This document shows, one piece after another, positions 17,364 to 23,811 of a DNA stretch of 64,000 nt. The number at the start of each line of letters is the position of its first letter. Position 1 is the first letter of the stretch. Source of the stretch: Limnohabitans sp. TEGF004. Lineage in GTDB: Bacteria; Pseudomonadota; Gammaproteobacteria; Burkholderiales; Burkholderiaceae_C. Below the pieces are notes generated by a model. The model had not been told where the DNA came from and did not search any database. It worked only from the letters and a program-made list of their open reading frames with translations. The position numbers and the translations under genes were made by a program. The DNA lies in the NCBI RefSeq assembly GCF_027924965.1, contig NZ_AP027056.1, forward strand, positions 62,001 to 126,000, read 5' to 3'.

Positions 17364-18710
17364 TCATGGTTTCACAGGCAAGACGCGCGAAGCCAGCCAC
17401 ACCAGCAGCAGCACGGGGACTCCCAACCAAGCGGTGCCATGGAAGAAGGCCTCGTACCCATGCGCATCCACATACACGCCCGAGAAGCCAGCCAGCCACT
17501 TGGGTGCGAGCAACATCATGGAACTGAACAGCGCGTATTGCGTGGCCGAGTAATTCACGTTCGTCATGCTAGACAAATACGCAATGAACGCGGCAGACGC
17601 AATGCCGCTGGCCAAGTTGTCCGCTGAAATCACCCACACCAAGGCGGTCAGGTCGTGGCCGCGTGTGGCCAGCCACGCAAACAATAAATTGGTGAATGCA
17701 CTCAGCACGGCTCCCAACATGAGGATGCGCATCACACCCAAACGCATGGATAGCACGCCACCGATGAAGGCGCCCAGCAAAGTCATGATGACGCCAAACA
17801 CTTTGGTGACCGCTGCCACTTCGTCTTTGGTGTAACCCATGTCCACATAAAACGGATTGGCCATGATGCCCATCACCACATCGCTGATGCGGTACACCGC
17901 AATCAAACCCAGAATCAGCGCAGCTTGCCAGCGGTAGCGGCGAATGAATTCGGCAAAGGGCTCAATCAATGCGCCGCGCAACCACTCGGCCGCGTTGCGC
18001 GCGGGTGGCATGTCACGTGGTGCAGGTTCGGGCGATAGCATGACGGTCAACACGCCGAGGCTCATCGACGCCGCCATCACAAGGTAGGCCGTTTGCCACG
18101 CGGCGTGGAGGTAGGTCGTTTCGTCAGCCCCTGCCACGCGTGCTGCCACCCACAGCACGCCCGCACCCGCCCAAATCATGGCGAGGCGATAGCCCGTTTG
18201 ATAGGTGGCCGCCAAGGCAGCTTGGTGTTGTGCGTCGGCAGATTCAATGCGAAACGCATCCAGCGCGATGTCTTGCGTGGCCGAACCAAACGCCACCACC
18301 AAGGCGCACCACACCACAGGCTCAAGCGCCACTTGTGGGTCGAGCAAGGCCATGCCCACCAAGCCTGCCACCACCGTGGCTTGCGCCAACAGCAGCCAGC
18401 TGCGGCGACGCCCCAACCAGCGCGTCAGCAGTGGCACAGGCATGCGGTCCACCAGTGGCGACCACACCCACTTGAAGCCATAGGCCAATCCCACCCAGCT
18501 CAAAAAGCCAATCGTGCTGCGGTCAATGCCCGCTTCGCGCAAGCGAAAGCTCAGCGTGCCCAACACCAGCAGCAGTGGCAAGCCCGCCGAAAACCCCAAG
18601 CACAGCATGCGCCAAGAGGCGGGCTCAAGGTAGACGCGAAACGCGGCCAACCAACCCAGGTTTTTAACGTGTGTGGCAGGTGTCGTGGCTGGACTTGTTG
18701 TATCGTTCAT
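17364..18710 (-). CDS. AmpG-family MFS transporter (muropeptide permease-like)
   Basis: A 448-residue permease with about 12-14 TM helices. The N-terminal LGFSAGLPLLLVLGTLSFRLREAGI and FLSWVGLAYGFKWVWSPLVDR are characteristic of AmpG, which imports GlcNAc-anhydro-muropeptides for cell-wall recycling and, in some species, beta-lactamase induction. The open frame extends far upstream (to 19496) through the M48 protease gene. That part is an antisense shadow, and the start at 18710 fits the family. It is divergent from the protease, with 36 bp between start codons. No ampC or ampD is visible here. Confidence 0.88.
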   Translation of the reverse strand: MNDTTSPATTPATHVKNLGWLAAFRVYLEPASWRMLCLGFSAGLPLLLVLGTLSFRLREAGIDRSTIGFLSWVGLAYGFKWVWSPLVDRMPVPLLTRWLGRRRSWLLLAQATVVAGLVGMALLDPQVALEPVVWCALVVAFGSATQDIALDAFRIESADAQHQAALAATYQTGYRLAMIWAGAGVLWVAARVAGADETTYLHAAWQTAYLVMAASMSLGVLTVMLSPEPAPRDMPPARNAAEWLRGALIEPFAEFIRRYRWQAALILGLIAVYRISDVVMGIMANPFYVDMGYTKDEVAAVTKVFGVIMTLLGAFIGGVLSMRLGVMRILMLGAVLSAFTNLLFAWLATRGHDLTALVWVISADNLASGIASAAFIAYLSSMTNVNYSATQYALFSSMMLLAPKWLAGFSGVYVDAHGYEAFFHGTAWLGVPVLLLVWLASRVLPVKP

Positions 18711-18746
18711 ACCTCTATTTTCAGGCTTTCGCAAAGAGACTTTTTC

Positions 18747-19574
18747 ATGCTCACCAAACGCGCTTTTCTTTACGGTTGTGTTGGCTGCGCTTGCGGCCTT
18801 GGCAGCGGTGTGCTGCTGGCGCGTGATGGCGTGGAAGTCAGCAGAGAATCCTCTGTGTTTGCTGGCCTTGTGCCTGCAGCAGAGGTTGAGCAGTCGGCGC
18901 ATAAGCAATACGCCGACATGATGAAAGAAGCCGCCAGCAAGAACGCGCTCGGGCCTGACAACCACCCACAAGTGATGCGTTTGCGTCGCATCGCCAAAGA
19001 GTTGATCCCACACAGCTTTGAATGGAACCCTCGCGCCAAAGAGTGGAAGTGGGAAGTCAACCTTGTTGGCTCCAACCAAATCAACGCGTTTTGCATGCCC
19101 GGCGGCAAGATTGCTTTTTACAGCGGCATCCTCACACAACTGCAACTCACCGACGACGAAGTGGCCATGGTCATGGGCCATGAAATTGCCCACGCTTTGC
19201 GTGAGCACGCGCGTGAGCGTATGGGCAAAGCCGCAGCCACCAATGGTGTTGCCACCATTGGCAGCACGGTAGCTTCGGTATTTTTTGGTGTGAGTCCACA
19301 GCTCACCGACTTGGTGGCCAAGCAGGGCGCGAACCTGCTCAACCTCAAATTCAGCCGCGATGATGAAACCGAGGCCGATTTGGTGGGCATGGAAATCGCC
19401 GCACGTGCAGGCTATGACCCTCGCGCGGGCGTGACCTTGTGGCAAAAAATGAGCGCGGCCAACAAAGGTGCACCACCCCAGTGGCTCAGCACCCACCCCT
19501 CAGGCAATACGCGCATTGAAGAAATTCAGGCCAACTTGCCCAAGGTGATGCCGCTTTATGAGCGCAGCAAATAA
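18747..19574 (+). CDS. M48-family metalloprotease
   Basis: A 275-residue zinc protease of the LoiP/BepA-like group. The N-terminus (TKRAFLYGCVGCACGLGSGVLLA) is an export signal, possibly with a Tat-like or lipobox-like character because of the twin Cys. The zinc site is HEIAH (residues about 147-151), with the third ligand in DDETEADLVGMEIAARAGYDP. Such proteins degrade misfolded outer-membrane or periplasmic proteins. It is followed 9 bp later by a small outer-membrane-type protein. The ATG at 18747 is preceded by AAAGAGA. Confidence 0.88.
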   Translation: MLTKRAFLYGCVGCACGLGSGVLLARDGVEVSRESSVFAGLVPAAEVEQSAHKQYADMMKEAASKNALGPDNHPQVMRLRRIAKELIPHSFEWNPRAKEWKWEVNLVGSNQINAFCMPGGKIAFYSGILTQLQLTDDEVAMVMGHEIAHALREHARERMGKAAATNGVATIGSTVASVFFGVSPQLTDLVAKQGANLLNLKFSRDDETEADLVGMEIAARAGYDPRAGVTLWQKMSAANKGAPPQWLSTHPSGNTRIEEIQANLPKVMPLYERSK

Positions 19575-19583
19575 GGAGCTCAG

Positions 19584-20078
19584 ATGAAACACCTCAACCA
19601 TCGCGGGCTTGTGACAGGCTTGTTGTTTCTGGCTACCCAAGCCTATGCCGACCCCTATATGGGTGCTGAATACCAGCGTCTGTCTGGCACGCGTAGCGCC
19701 CAGGCGTACAGCACCAGCCAAATCAATGTGGTGGTTGGCTATGAGTGGCCTTTGGCGGCAGACGTCAAACACAGCGTGGAGTACACAGGACCCATCAGCA
19801 GCAGCACGGGGCAGTTGGGCTCCCAAAATGTGGAAACCACATTGATGAGCTTTGGCTACAAGTTCACCTACAGCGGTGTGTATGGCAAGGCCGCCTATGT
19901 CAAATTGGATCGCGACGACGCAGATTTAGAACAGGCCAAAGACCGCGCCATGCTATACAGCATTGGCTATGAGCACGCGTTGGATGACACCACCACGCTG
20001 CGTATTTCTCGCGACAGATTGCGTTCCAACGTCATCTCTGTCACGGGTTTTAGCGTGGCAGCGCTGTTTCTTTTTTAA
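19584..20078 (+). CDS. Small outer-membrane beta-barrel-like protein, unknown function
   Basis: A 164-residue exported protein. The signal peptide probably ends at AYA/DPYMGAEY. The mature part alternates hydrophobic and polar residues in about eight short strands (for example INVVVGYEWPL, TTLMSFGYKFTYSGVYGKAAYV, TLRISRDRL) and ends in Phe (VAALFLF). That is the pattern of a small outer-membrane barrel. The family is not recognised. GGAG precedes the ATG. Being 9 bp after the M48 protease gene it is probably co-transcribed and may be its client or partner. Confidence 0.7.
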   Translation: MKHLNHRGLVTGLLFLATQAYADPYMGAEYQRLSGTRSAQAYSTSQINVVVGYEWPLAADVKHSVEYTGPISSSTGQLGSQNVETTLMSFGYKFTYSGVYGKAAYVKLDRDDADLEQAKDRAMLYSIGYEHALDDTTTLRISRDRLRSNVISVTGFSVAALFLF

Positions 20079-20095
20079 GGAGTCGCAGGGGCGTG

Positions 20096-20128
20096 ATACA
20101 CCTGCGGGACTACGCCTGTGGGCGTATA
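20096..20128 (+). promoter_or_regulatory. Tandem palindromic operator-like element (copy 1)
   Basis: Contains TACACCTGCGGGACTA (20097-20112) followed exactly 14 bp later by TACGCCTGTGGGCGTA (20111-20126). The second unit is a near-palindrome with arms TACGCC and GGCGTA around 4 bp. The same two-unit arrangement with the same 14 bp step occurs at 23706-23735. A TATAAA -10 candidate follows at 20141-20146 and the GTG start of the next gene is at 20184, so the element could be an activator site covering the -35 position. The cognate regulator is unknown. Confidence 0.5.
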
Positions 20129-20183
20129 GATTTTTCGAACTATAAAAATTACCATCGCTGCAGTTTTTTACTTTGCAGCCGCC

Positions 20184-20453
20184 GTGATTTCCAAACTTTC
20201 CACCCAACGTACGCCATCGCCAACACGGTCTACCGAACCTACGGGTCCGCGTCTTGACCGCCTTCATACGCATCAGTTGCGTGCTGAGCGTCTCAATTAC
20301 GTGGCCATTGTGTTGGGTGCACTGGTCGCTTTGTATGTTGCGGTGACCATCATCCGCCCGCTGTTTGCCAGCACGCGCCCTGGAAAAATCACGCAAGACT
20401 TTGGCTGTATCTCTAAGTCAACCGTGAGCGACTGCTCTGCCAGCAGTCATTAA
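20184..20453 (+). CDS. Small single-span membrane protein, unknown function
   Basis: An 89-residue protein with a basic, Ser/Thr/Pro-rich N-terminal tail (1-38), one TM helix (about 39-60, YVAIVLGALVALYVAVTII) and a short exported tail with two Cys (DFGCISKSTVSDCSASSH). The start is GTG. No family is recognised. Its promoter region carries the tandem palindrome at 20096-20128. It ends in a 4 bp convergent overlap with the next kinase gene. The two Cys in the tail could form a disulfide in the periplasm. Confidence 0.6.
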   Translation: MISKLSTQRTPSPTRSTEPTGPRLDRLHTHQLRAERLNYVAIVLGALVALYVAVTIIRPLFASTRPGKITQDFGCISKSTVSDCSASSH

Positions 20454-21934
20454 TAAATCAAGTCATCGGTGGTGATCGGTAGCATCACTCGGAACGTCGT
20501 GCCTGCGGTGGCGCTGGTTTCAAAACTGATCGTGCCTTGATGTGATTCCACAATCGTGCGACTCAGCCACAGACCAATGCCCATGCCGTCGTCTTTGTTG
20601 GTGCGCAGCAGTTCAAAAACCGATGCCGCAATGTCGGGTGCAATGCCCGATCCGTTGTCTGTCACGGTCAGTTCTGCTGCCTCACCTTGCAAGCGTGTGC
20701 AAACCGTGATGTTCTTTTGTTGTATGCCGCAGTTGGTAAATGCATCAATCGCGTTGTTGATGAGGTTGAGTAATACCTGTTGCAGCTGAGACTTGTCGCC
20801 AGCGATGGTGAGCTCCCTCGGGTGCAACATCAGTTGGAGAGCGATGTGGTTGCTGGAGATTTTGGCTTTGCAAATCAGCAGCACCTCATTGACCAGCTCA
20901 TTCAAATTAAATGGCGTAATAGATTTACGGCCGCTACCAAACATGTTGCGTAACGTCTTGATGATGGTGGCGGCGCGTTGGTTGTCGTGCATCAAATCAC
21001 GCATCGCTTCTTTGGCAGTAACGCCGCTGTTGGTGCCGTCGTCAATCAATGCGGAATCAATCACTTCGGCATTGAGCTGAATGGCCGTCAATGGTTGGTT
21101 GAGCTCGTGTGCCAAGCTGGCAACCAAGGCACCCATGCCTGCCGTTTTGTTGAACAGCGCCAATTGCCGAATGATTTCTTCACGCTCTTGCAGCAGCTGC
21201 TTCAGCTCTAGGCTGGTTTTGCGCATGCCATCTGCGCGCTCGTTGGTGACGGCCAGCTCATGTGTCATGGCCATTTTTTTTCGTTCTGCGATCTCTAAAA
21301 AAATCCGCAAAAACGCGACGTTGCTCAAAGTGATGGCTGTGAATTGACCTGCCACCATGATGGCTTGGTCCCATGTGGGCGCATAAATGTCATGAATGTC
21401 GCCAAGCACGGCGACACCGAAAGTACGGATGGCCAAGGTGGTGGACAGCGTCAAGCCTGCCCACATCAACAGCTGCGCACCGAATGACGTGCGTTGTGTG
21501 CTGAGTTTTTTCCCAATCCGAAAGTAGTCAAAGCACAGCAAGGCATAAAAACCATTGAACAGCATCAAGGCTTCCCACTCGGCTTGGTGAAAATAAATCA
21601 AATAACAAAAGACAGCAAAGTAAGCCGTGTTCGCCACCACATAAACGCGATGGGCGCTTTGTTGTGGCGTCGGCAGCAGGTACATGCGCAAAGCCACCAT
21701 GCGCCCCCAGTTGCCAATCAGCATCAAGAGTTGAGCGACGTAAAAAAACACCACATCTGGCACGGTGTCACGTATCGCCAGCAACACCACGGCCACGCCG
21801 CTGATCATGCCGGACGCACACCACAGCTTGACCTGAAAGCTTCTGTACTCCAGCAGCGCGAGCCAAATAGCGCCGTGCAGCATCAAGTACACGAAGCAGA
21901 TCATGAAGATCGTGGTTTGTGTATCAAGGTGCAT
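20450..21934 (-). CDS. Membrane sensor histidine kinase with multi-span N-terminus
   Basis: A 494-residue kinase. The first 215 residues form about seven TM helices in the style of a membrane-embedded sensor. A coiled-coil linker (about 216-265), a HisKA with SLAHELNQPLTAIQLNAEV and an HATPase with NLINNAIDAF, DNGSGIAPD and GMGIGLWLSRTIVE follow. The HELNQPL form of the His box is typical of the FixL/DctB class, whose partners are often FixJ/NarL-type regulators. No response regulator is adjacent, so it is an orphan in this window. Confidence 0.85.
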   Translation of the reverse strand: MHLDTQTTIFMICFVYLMLHGAIWLALLEYRSFQVKLWCASGMISGVAVVLLAIRDTVPDVVFFYVAQLLMLIGNWGRMVALRMYLLPTPQQSAHRVYVVANTAYFAVFCYLIYFHQAEWEALMLFNGFYALLCFDYFRIGKKLSTQRTSFGAQLLMWAGLTLSTTLAIRTFGVAVLGDIHDIYAPTWDQAIMVAGQFTAITLSNVAFLRIFLEIAERKKMAMTHELAVTNERADGMRKTSLELKQLLQEREEIIRQLALFNKTAGMGALVASLAHELNQPLTAIQLNAEVIDSALIDDGTNSGVTAKEAMRDLMHDNQRAATIIKTLRNMFGSGRKSITPFNLNELVNEVLLICKAKISSNHIALQLMLHPRELTIAGDKSQLQQVLLNLINNAIDAFTNCGIQQKNITVCTRLQGEAAELTVTDNGSGIAPDIAASVFELLRTNKDDGMGIGLWLSRTIVESHQGTISFETSATAGTTFRVMLPITTDDLIY

Positions 21935-21945
21935 AGGTGTTCGAC

Positions 21946-22584
21946 TTAGGTGCCGCCCACATAAGGGTTTGTTTTGCGCTCACGACCAAACGTGCTTTCA
22001 GGCCCGTGTCCAGGAATGAACACCGTGTCATCCCCCATGGGCCACAGACGCTGCGTGATGCTGTTGATCAAGTCGTCGTGGTTGCCCTGTGGAAAATCTG
22101 TGCGACCAATGCTGCCCGCAAATAACACGTCACCCACAAACGCACGCTTGATCTCGGGTGAGTAAAACACCACGTGCCCGGGCGTATGGCCGGGGCAATG
22201 GCGCACTTGCAAAGTGTGTTTGCCCAGTGCCACCGTATCGCCATCATGCAACCAACGCGTGGGTGTGAAAGGGCGAGAAGGAGGAAAGTGATAGTTGGCA
22301 GCCGCTTGTGCCAAACCATCAATCCAAAACTGATCGCCTTCGTGTGGGCCGATGATGGGCAGATTCAGTTTCTCGGCCAAGTCGGCGGTGCCGCCGGCGT
22401 GATCGATGTGCGCGTGAGTGATCCAAATTTGTTCGAGGGTCACGCCCAGCTCTTTGCAGGCGGCTTCCAACACAGGCAGATCACCACCGGGGTCGATGAT
22501 GGCGGCTTTCATGCTTTCATCGCACCAGACGATGGAACAGTTTTGTTGGAAGGGGGTGACGGGAACGGTTTCGTACTGCAGCAT
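21946..22584 (-). CDS. Metallo-beta-lactamase-fold hydrolase, glyoxalase II-like
   Basis: A 212-residue zinc hydrolase of the short glyoxalase-II-like (YcbL) type. The metal motif THAHIDHAGG (about 56-65) and further ligands in HCPGHTPGHV, VGDVLF and PGHG are all present. Members hydrolyse thioesters such as S-lactoylglutathione; the exact substrate is uncertain. It lies 11 bp downstream of the ParA/HTH pair's ATPase on the opposite flank and upstream of the kinase at 20450-21934, all on the minus strand, but with separate start regions. Confidence 0.87.
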   Translation of the reverse strand: MLQYETVPVTPFQQNCSIVWCDESMKAAIIDPGGDLPVLEAACKELGVTLEQIWITHAHIDHAGGTADLAEKLNLPIIGPHEGDQFWIDGLAQAAANYHFPPSRPFTPTRWLHDGDTVALGKHTLQVRHCPGHTPGHVVFYSPEIKRAFVGDVLFAGSIGRTDFPQGNHDDLINSITQRLWPMGDDTVFIPGHGPESTFGRERKTNPYVGGT

Positions 22585-22601
22585 GCCGCAAATGGTAGCG
22601 G

Positions 22602-23378
22602 TTAAATCTGCGGCGATTTAAAAACAGACTTCAATGAAGCCTCATATTGCGCAGCCAGCTTGAGCAAGGCCTTCATGCGACTGTTGCTGTCGTTTGCTAG
22701 CTTGGCTTTGTCTTGGGTGATGAGTTCAATCGCCTCTAAAACAGCGCTGCCAAACTCGTTGAAAGAAGTGCCACAGGCGTCGGTCAAGTCGCACAAGTAG
22801 CCACGCTTGTACATCTGACGTGCAGACTGGCCTTCCAAAATAGCAGGTGCCAAGATCAAGCGAAACGGAAAGTGCTGCTTGAACAACGCCGTGTCCGACA
22901 TTTGGTCGTTATGAACACGTGTGGGGCTGAGTAAGAGCTTGGGTGGCGTGTGAATGGTGGATTCAAACACCCAGCGAAATCGCTCTAAAAAATCGGAGGT
23001 GGCATTCAACTCAATTTCAGAGACCGAGGTCGGCACAATCACCAAGTCGTATTCAAATAAAAGTTCAGCAGTCATGGAGTCACTCCATGTCAAATCTGAA
23101 ATCACGATGTCATTCGAGTAACACAACCTGCGCAGCTTTAGCTTGGCCTCATGGACGGGGCGTGTGCCACCAATTTCAAGTGGCAAAGGCTCGTGGTGAA
23201 TGTCAATGCCAATGGGCGGTGCACCCTCTAGCCATTTGCTGGATGAGCCATGCAAGTCGAAATCGAGCAGGGCCACTTTACGCCCCTGCCGGCAAAGATA
23301 GGCCGCCAAGTTGGCGGATACGGTGCTTTTGCCCACGCCACCTTTTTGACTGGTGATGAGAATTTTGAATTCAGCCAT
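22602..23378 (-). CDS. ParA/MinD-like P-loop ATPase, orphan
   Basis: A 258-residue deviant Walker-A ATPase. It begins FKILITSQKGGVGKSTVSANLAAYL, with the signature KGGVGKST, and Walker A' is in VALLDFDLHGSSSKWLEG. The Walker B region DIVISDLTWS is unusual because the common DxPPG form is missing. The middle part (VIVPTSVSEIELNATSDFLERF) is normal for the family. No ParB, parS-like repeats or plasmid genes accompany it. The start overlaps the end of a small AraC-type HTH gene by 8 bp, and CAGGAG 5 bp upstream serves as the ribosome binding site. This implies coupled expression of the two. The cargo it positions is unknown. Confidence 0.85.
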   Translation of the reverse strand: MAEFKILITSQKGGVGKSTVSANLAAYLCRQGRKVALLDFDLHGSSSKWLEGAPPIGIDIHHEPLPLEIGGTRPVHEAKLKLRRLCYSNDIVISDLTWSDSMTAELLFEYDLVIVPTSVSEIELNATSDFLERFRWVFESTIHTPPKLLLSPTRVHNDQMSDTALFKQHFPFRLILAPAILEGQSARQMYKRGYLCDLTDACGTSFNEFGSAVLEAIELITQDKAKLANDSNSRMKALLKLAAQYEASLKSVFKSPQI

Positions 23379-23649
23379 GATGGCTCCTGGAATCGATGCT
23401 AATGACTTTGTTAGAGCTCATGGATTTCACGAGGTGTTCGCGTTGCAGGCTGATCCATTGCATCGGACTCATGTTGTGATGCAACATGAAAACGCGATGC
23501 AATTCTTCATTCGACATTTTGGAGCGTTGAACCAACACGCCCCAGCCAATGCGGTCGTGCAGATGCTCTAGCAGCCATTTGCAGAGCTCATCTAATTGTT
23601 GCTTCTCGTTTAGGCGCACCCTGTCGAGTAGCGATTGAACAGCGGTCAT
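23371..23649 (-). CDS. Half-AraC helix-turn-helix protein paired with a ParA-like ATPase
   Basis: A 92-residue protein. Residues about 22-75 match the first helix-turn-helix plus linker helix of AraC-family DNA-binding domains: MSNEELHRVFMLHHNMSPMQWISLQREHLV follows the pattern S-xx-L-x-R-x-F ... SP ... R. The protein ends where the second HTH of a full AraC domain would start, and there is no ligand-binding domain. The gene overlaps the ParA-like gene by 8 bp. It could be a ParB-like DNA adaptor or a repressor of the pair. Its upstream region holds copy 2 of the tandem palindrome. Confidence 0.7.
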   Translation of the reverse strand: MTAVQSLLDRVRLNEKQQLDELCKWLLEHLHDRIGWGVLVQRSKMSNEELHRVFMLHHNMSPMQWISLQREHLVKSMSSNKVISIDSRSHHG

Positions 23650-23704
23650 GCTTCAACTTATCTACGTGGGGCGTGGATGCTAATTGGCGCGTGCTTCAGT
23701 GTGA

Positions 23705-23735
23705 ATACGCCTGCGGGTGTATGCCCTAGGCACAG
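23705..23735 (+). promoter_or_regulatory. Tandem palindromic operator-like element (copy 2)
   Basis: Unit one TACGCCTGCGGGTGTA (23706-23721) and unit two TATGCCCTAGGCACAG (23720-23735) are again 14 bp apart, as in copy 1 at 20097-20126. Unit one is a near-palindrome (TAC-CC...GG-GTA). It lies about 56 bp upstream of the half-AraC/ParA operon start at 23649. TAGATA at 23664-23659 on the minus strand is a possible -10 box. Together the two copies suggest one regulator acting on both the small membrane protein and the ParA pair. Confidence 0.5.
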
Positions 23736-23771
23736 TTGAAATCACGTTTGAAAATAGGCATTAAAAACGTT

Positions 23772-23791
23772 CCTATTTTTTAAAAAATAGG
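23772..23791. repeat. Perfect 20 bp AT-rich palindrome between convergent and divergent units
   Basis: CCTATTTTTTAAAAAATAGG is a perfect inverted repeat with no spacer. It lies 20 bp after the 3' end of the PAS hybrid kinase gene. On the minus strand it is followed by AACGTTTTT, so it could fold as a weak terminator for that gene. The A/T-only core makes the hairpin weak, and a protein-binding site is equally possible. Confidence 0.5.
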
Positions 23792-23811
23792 GCGTATTTA
23801 ATTTCTTCAGG

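Noticed and set aside
18093-18746. Upstream extension of the M48 protease frame
   Set aside because: It lies antisense to the AmpG-like gene and has shadow-type composition rich in His, Arg and Gln; the signal peptide begins at 18747.
18711-19496. N-terminal extension of the AmpG-like frame on the minus strand, giving 710 residues
   Set aside because: It lies antisense to the M48 protease gene, has no transporter-like sequence, and the family start is at 18710.
22602-23649. Plasmid-type partition system
   Set aside because: No ParB, no iterated parS-like sites, no replication or mobility genes; flanks are ordinary chromosomal genes.
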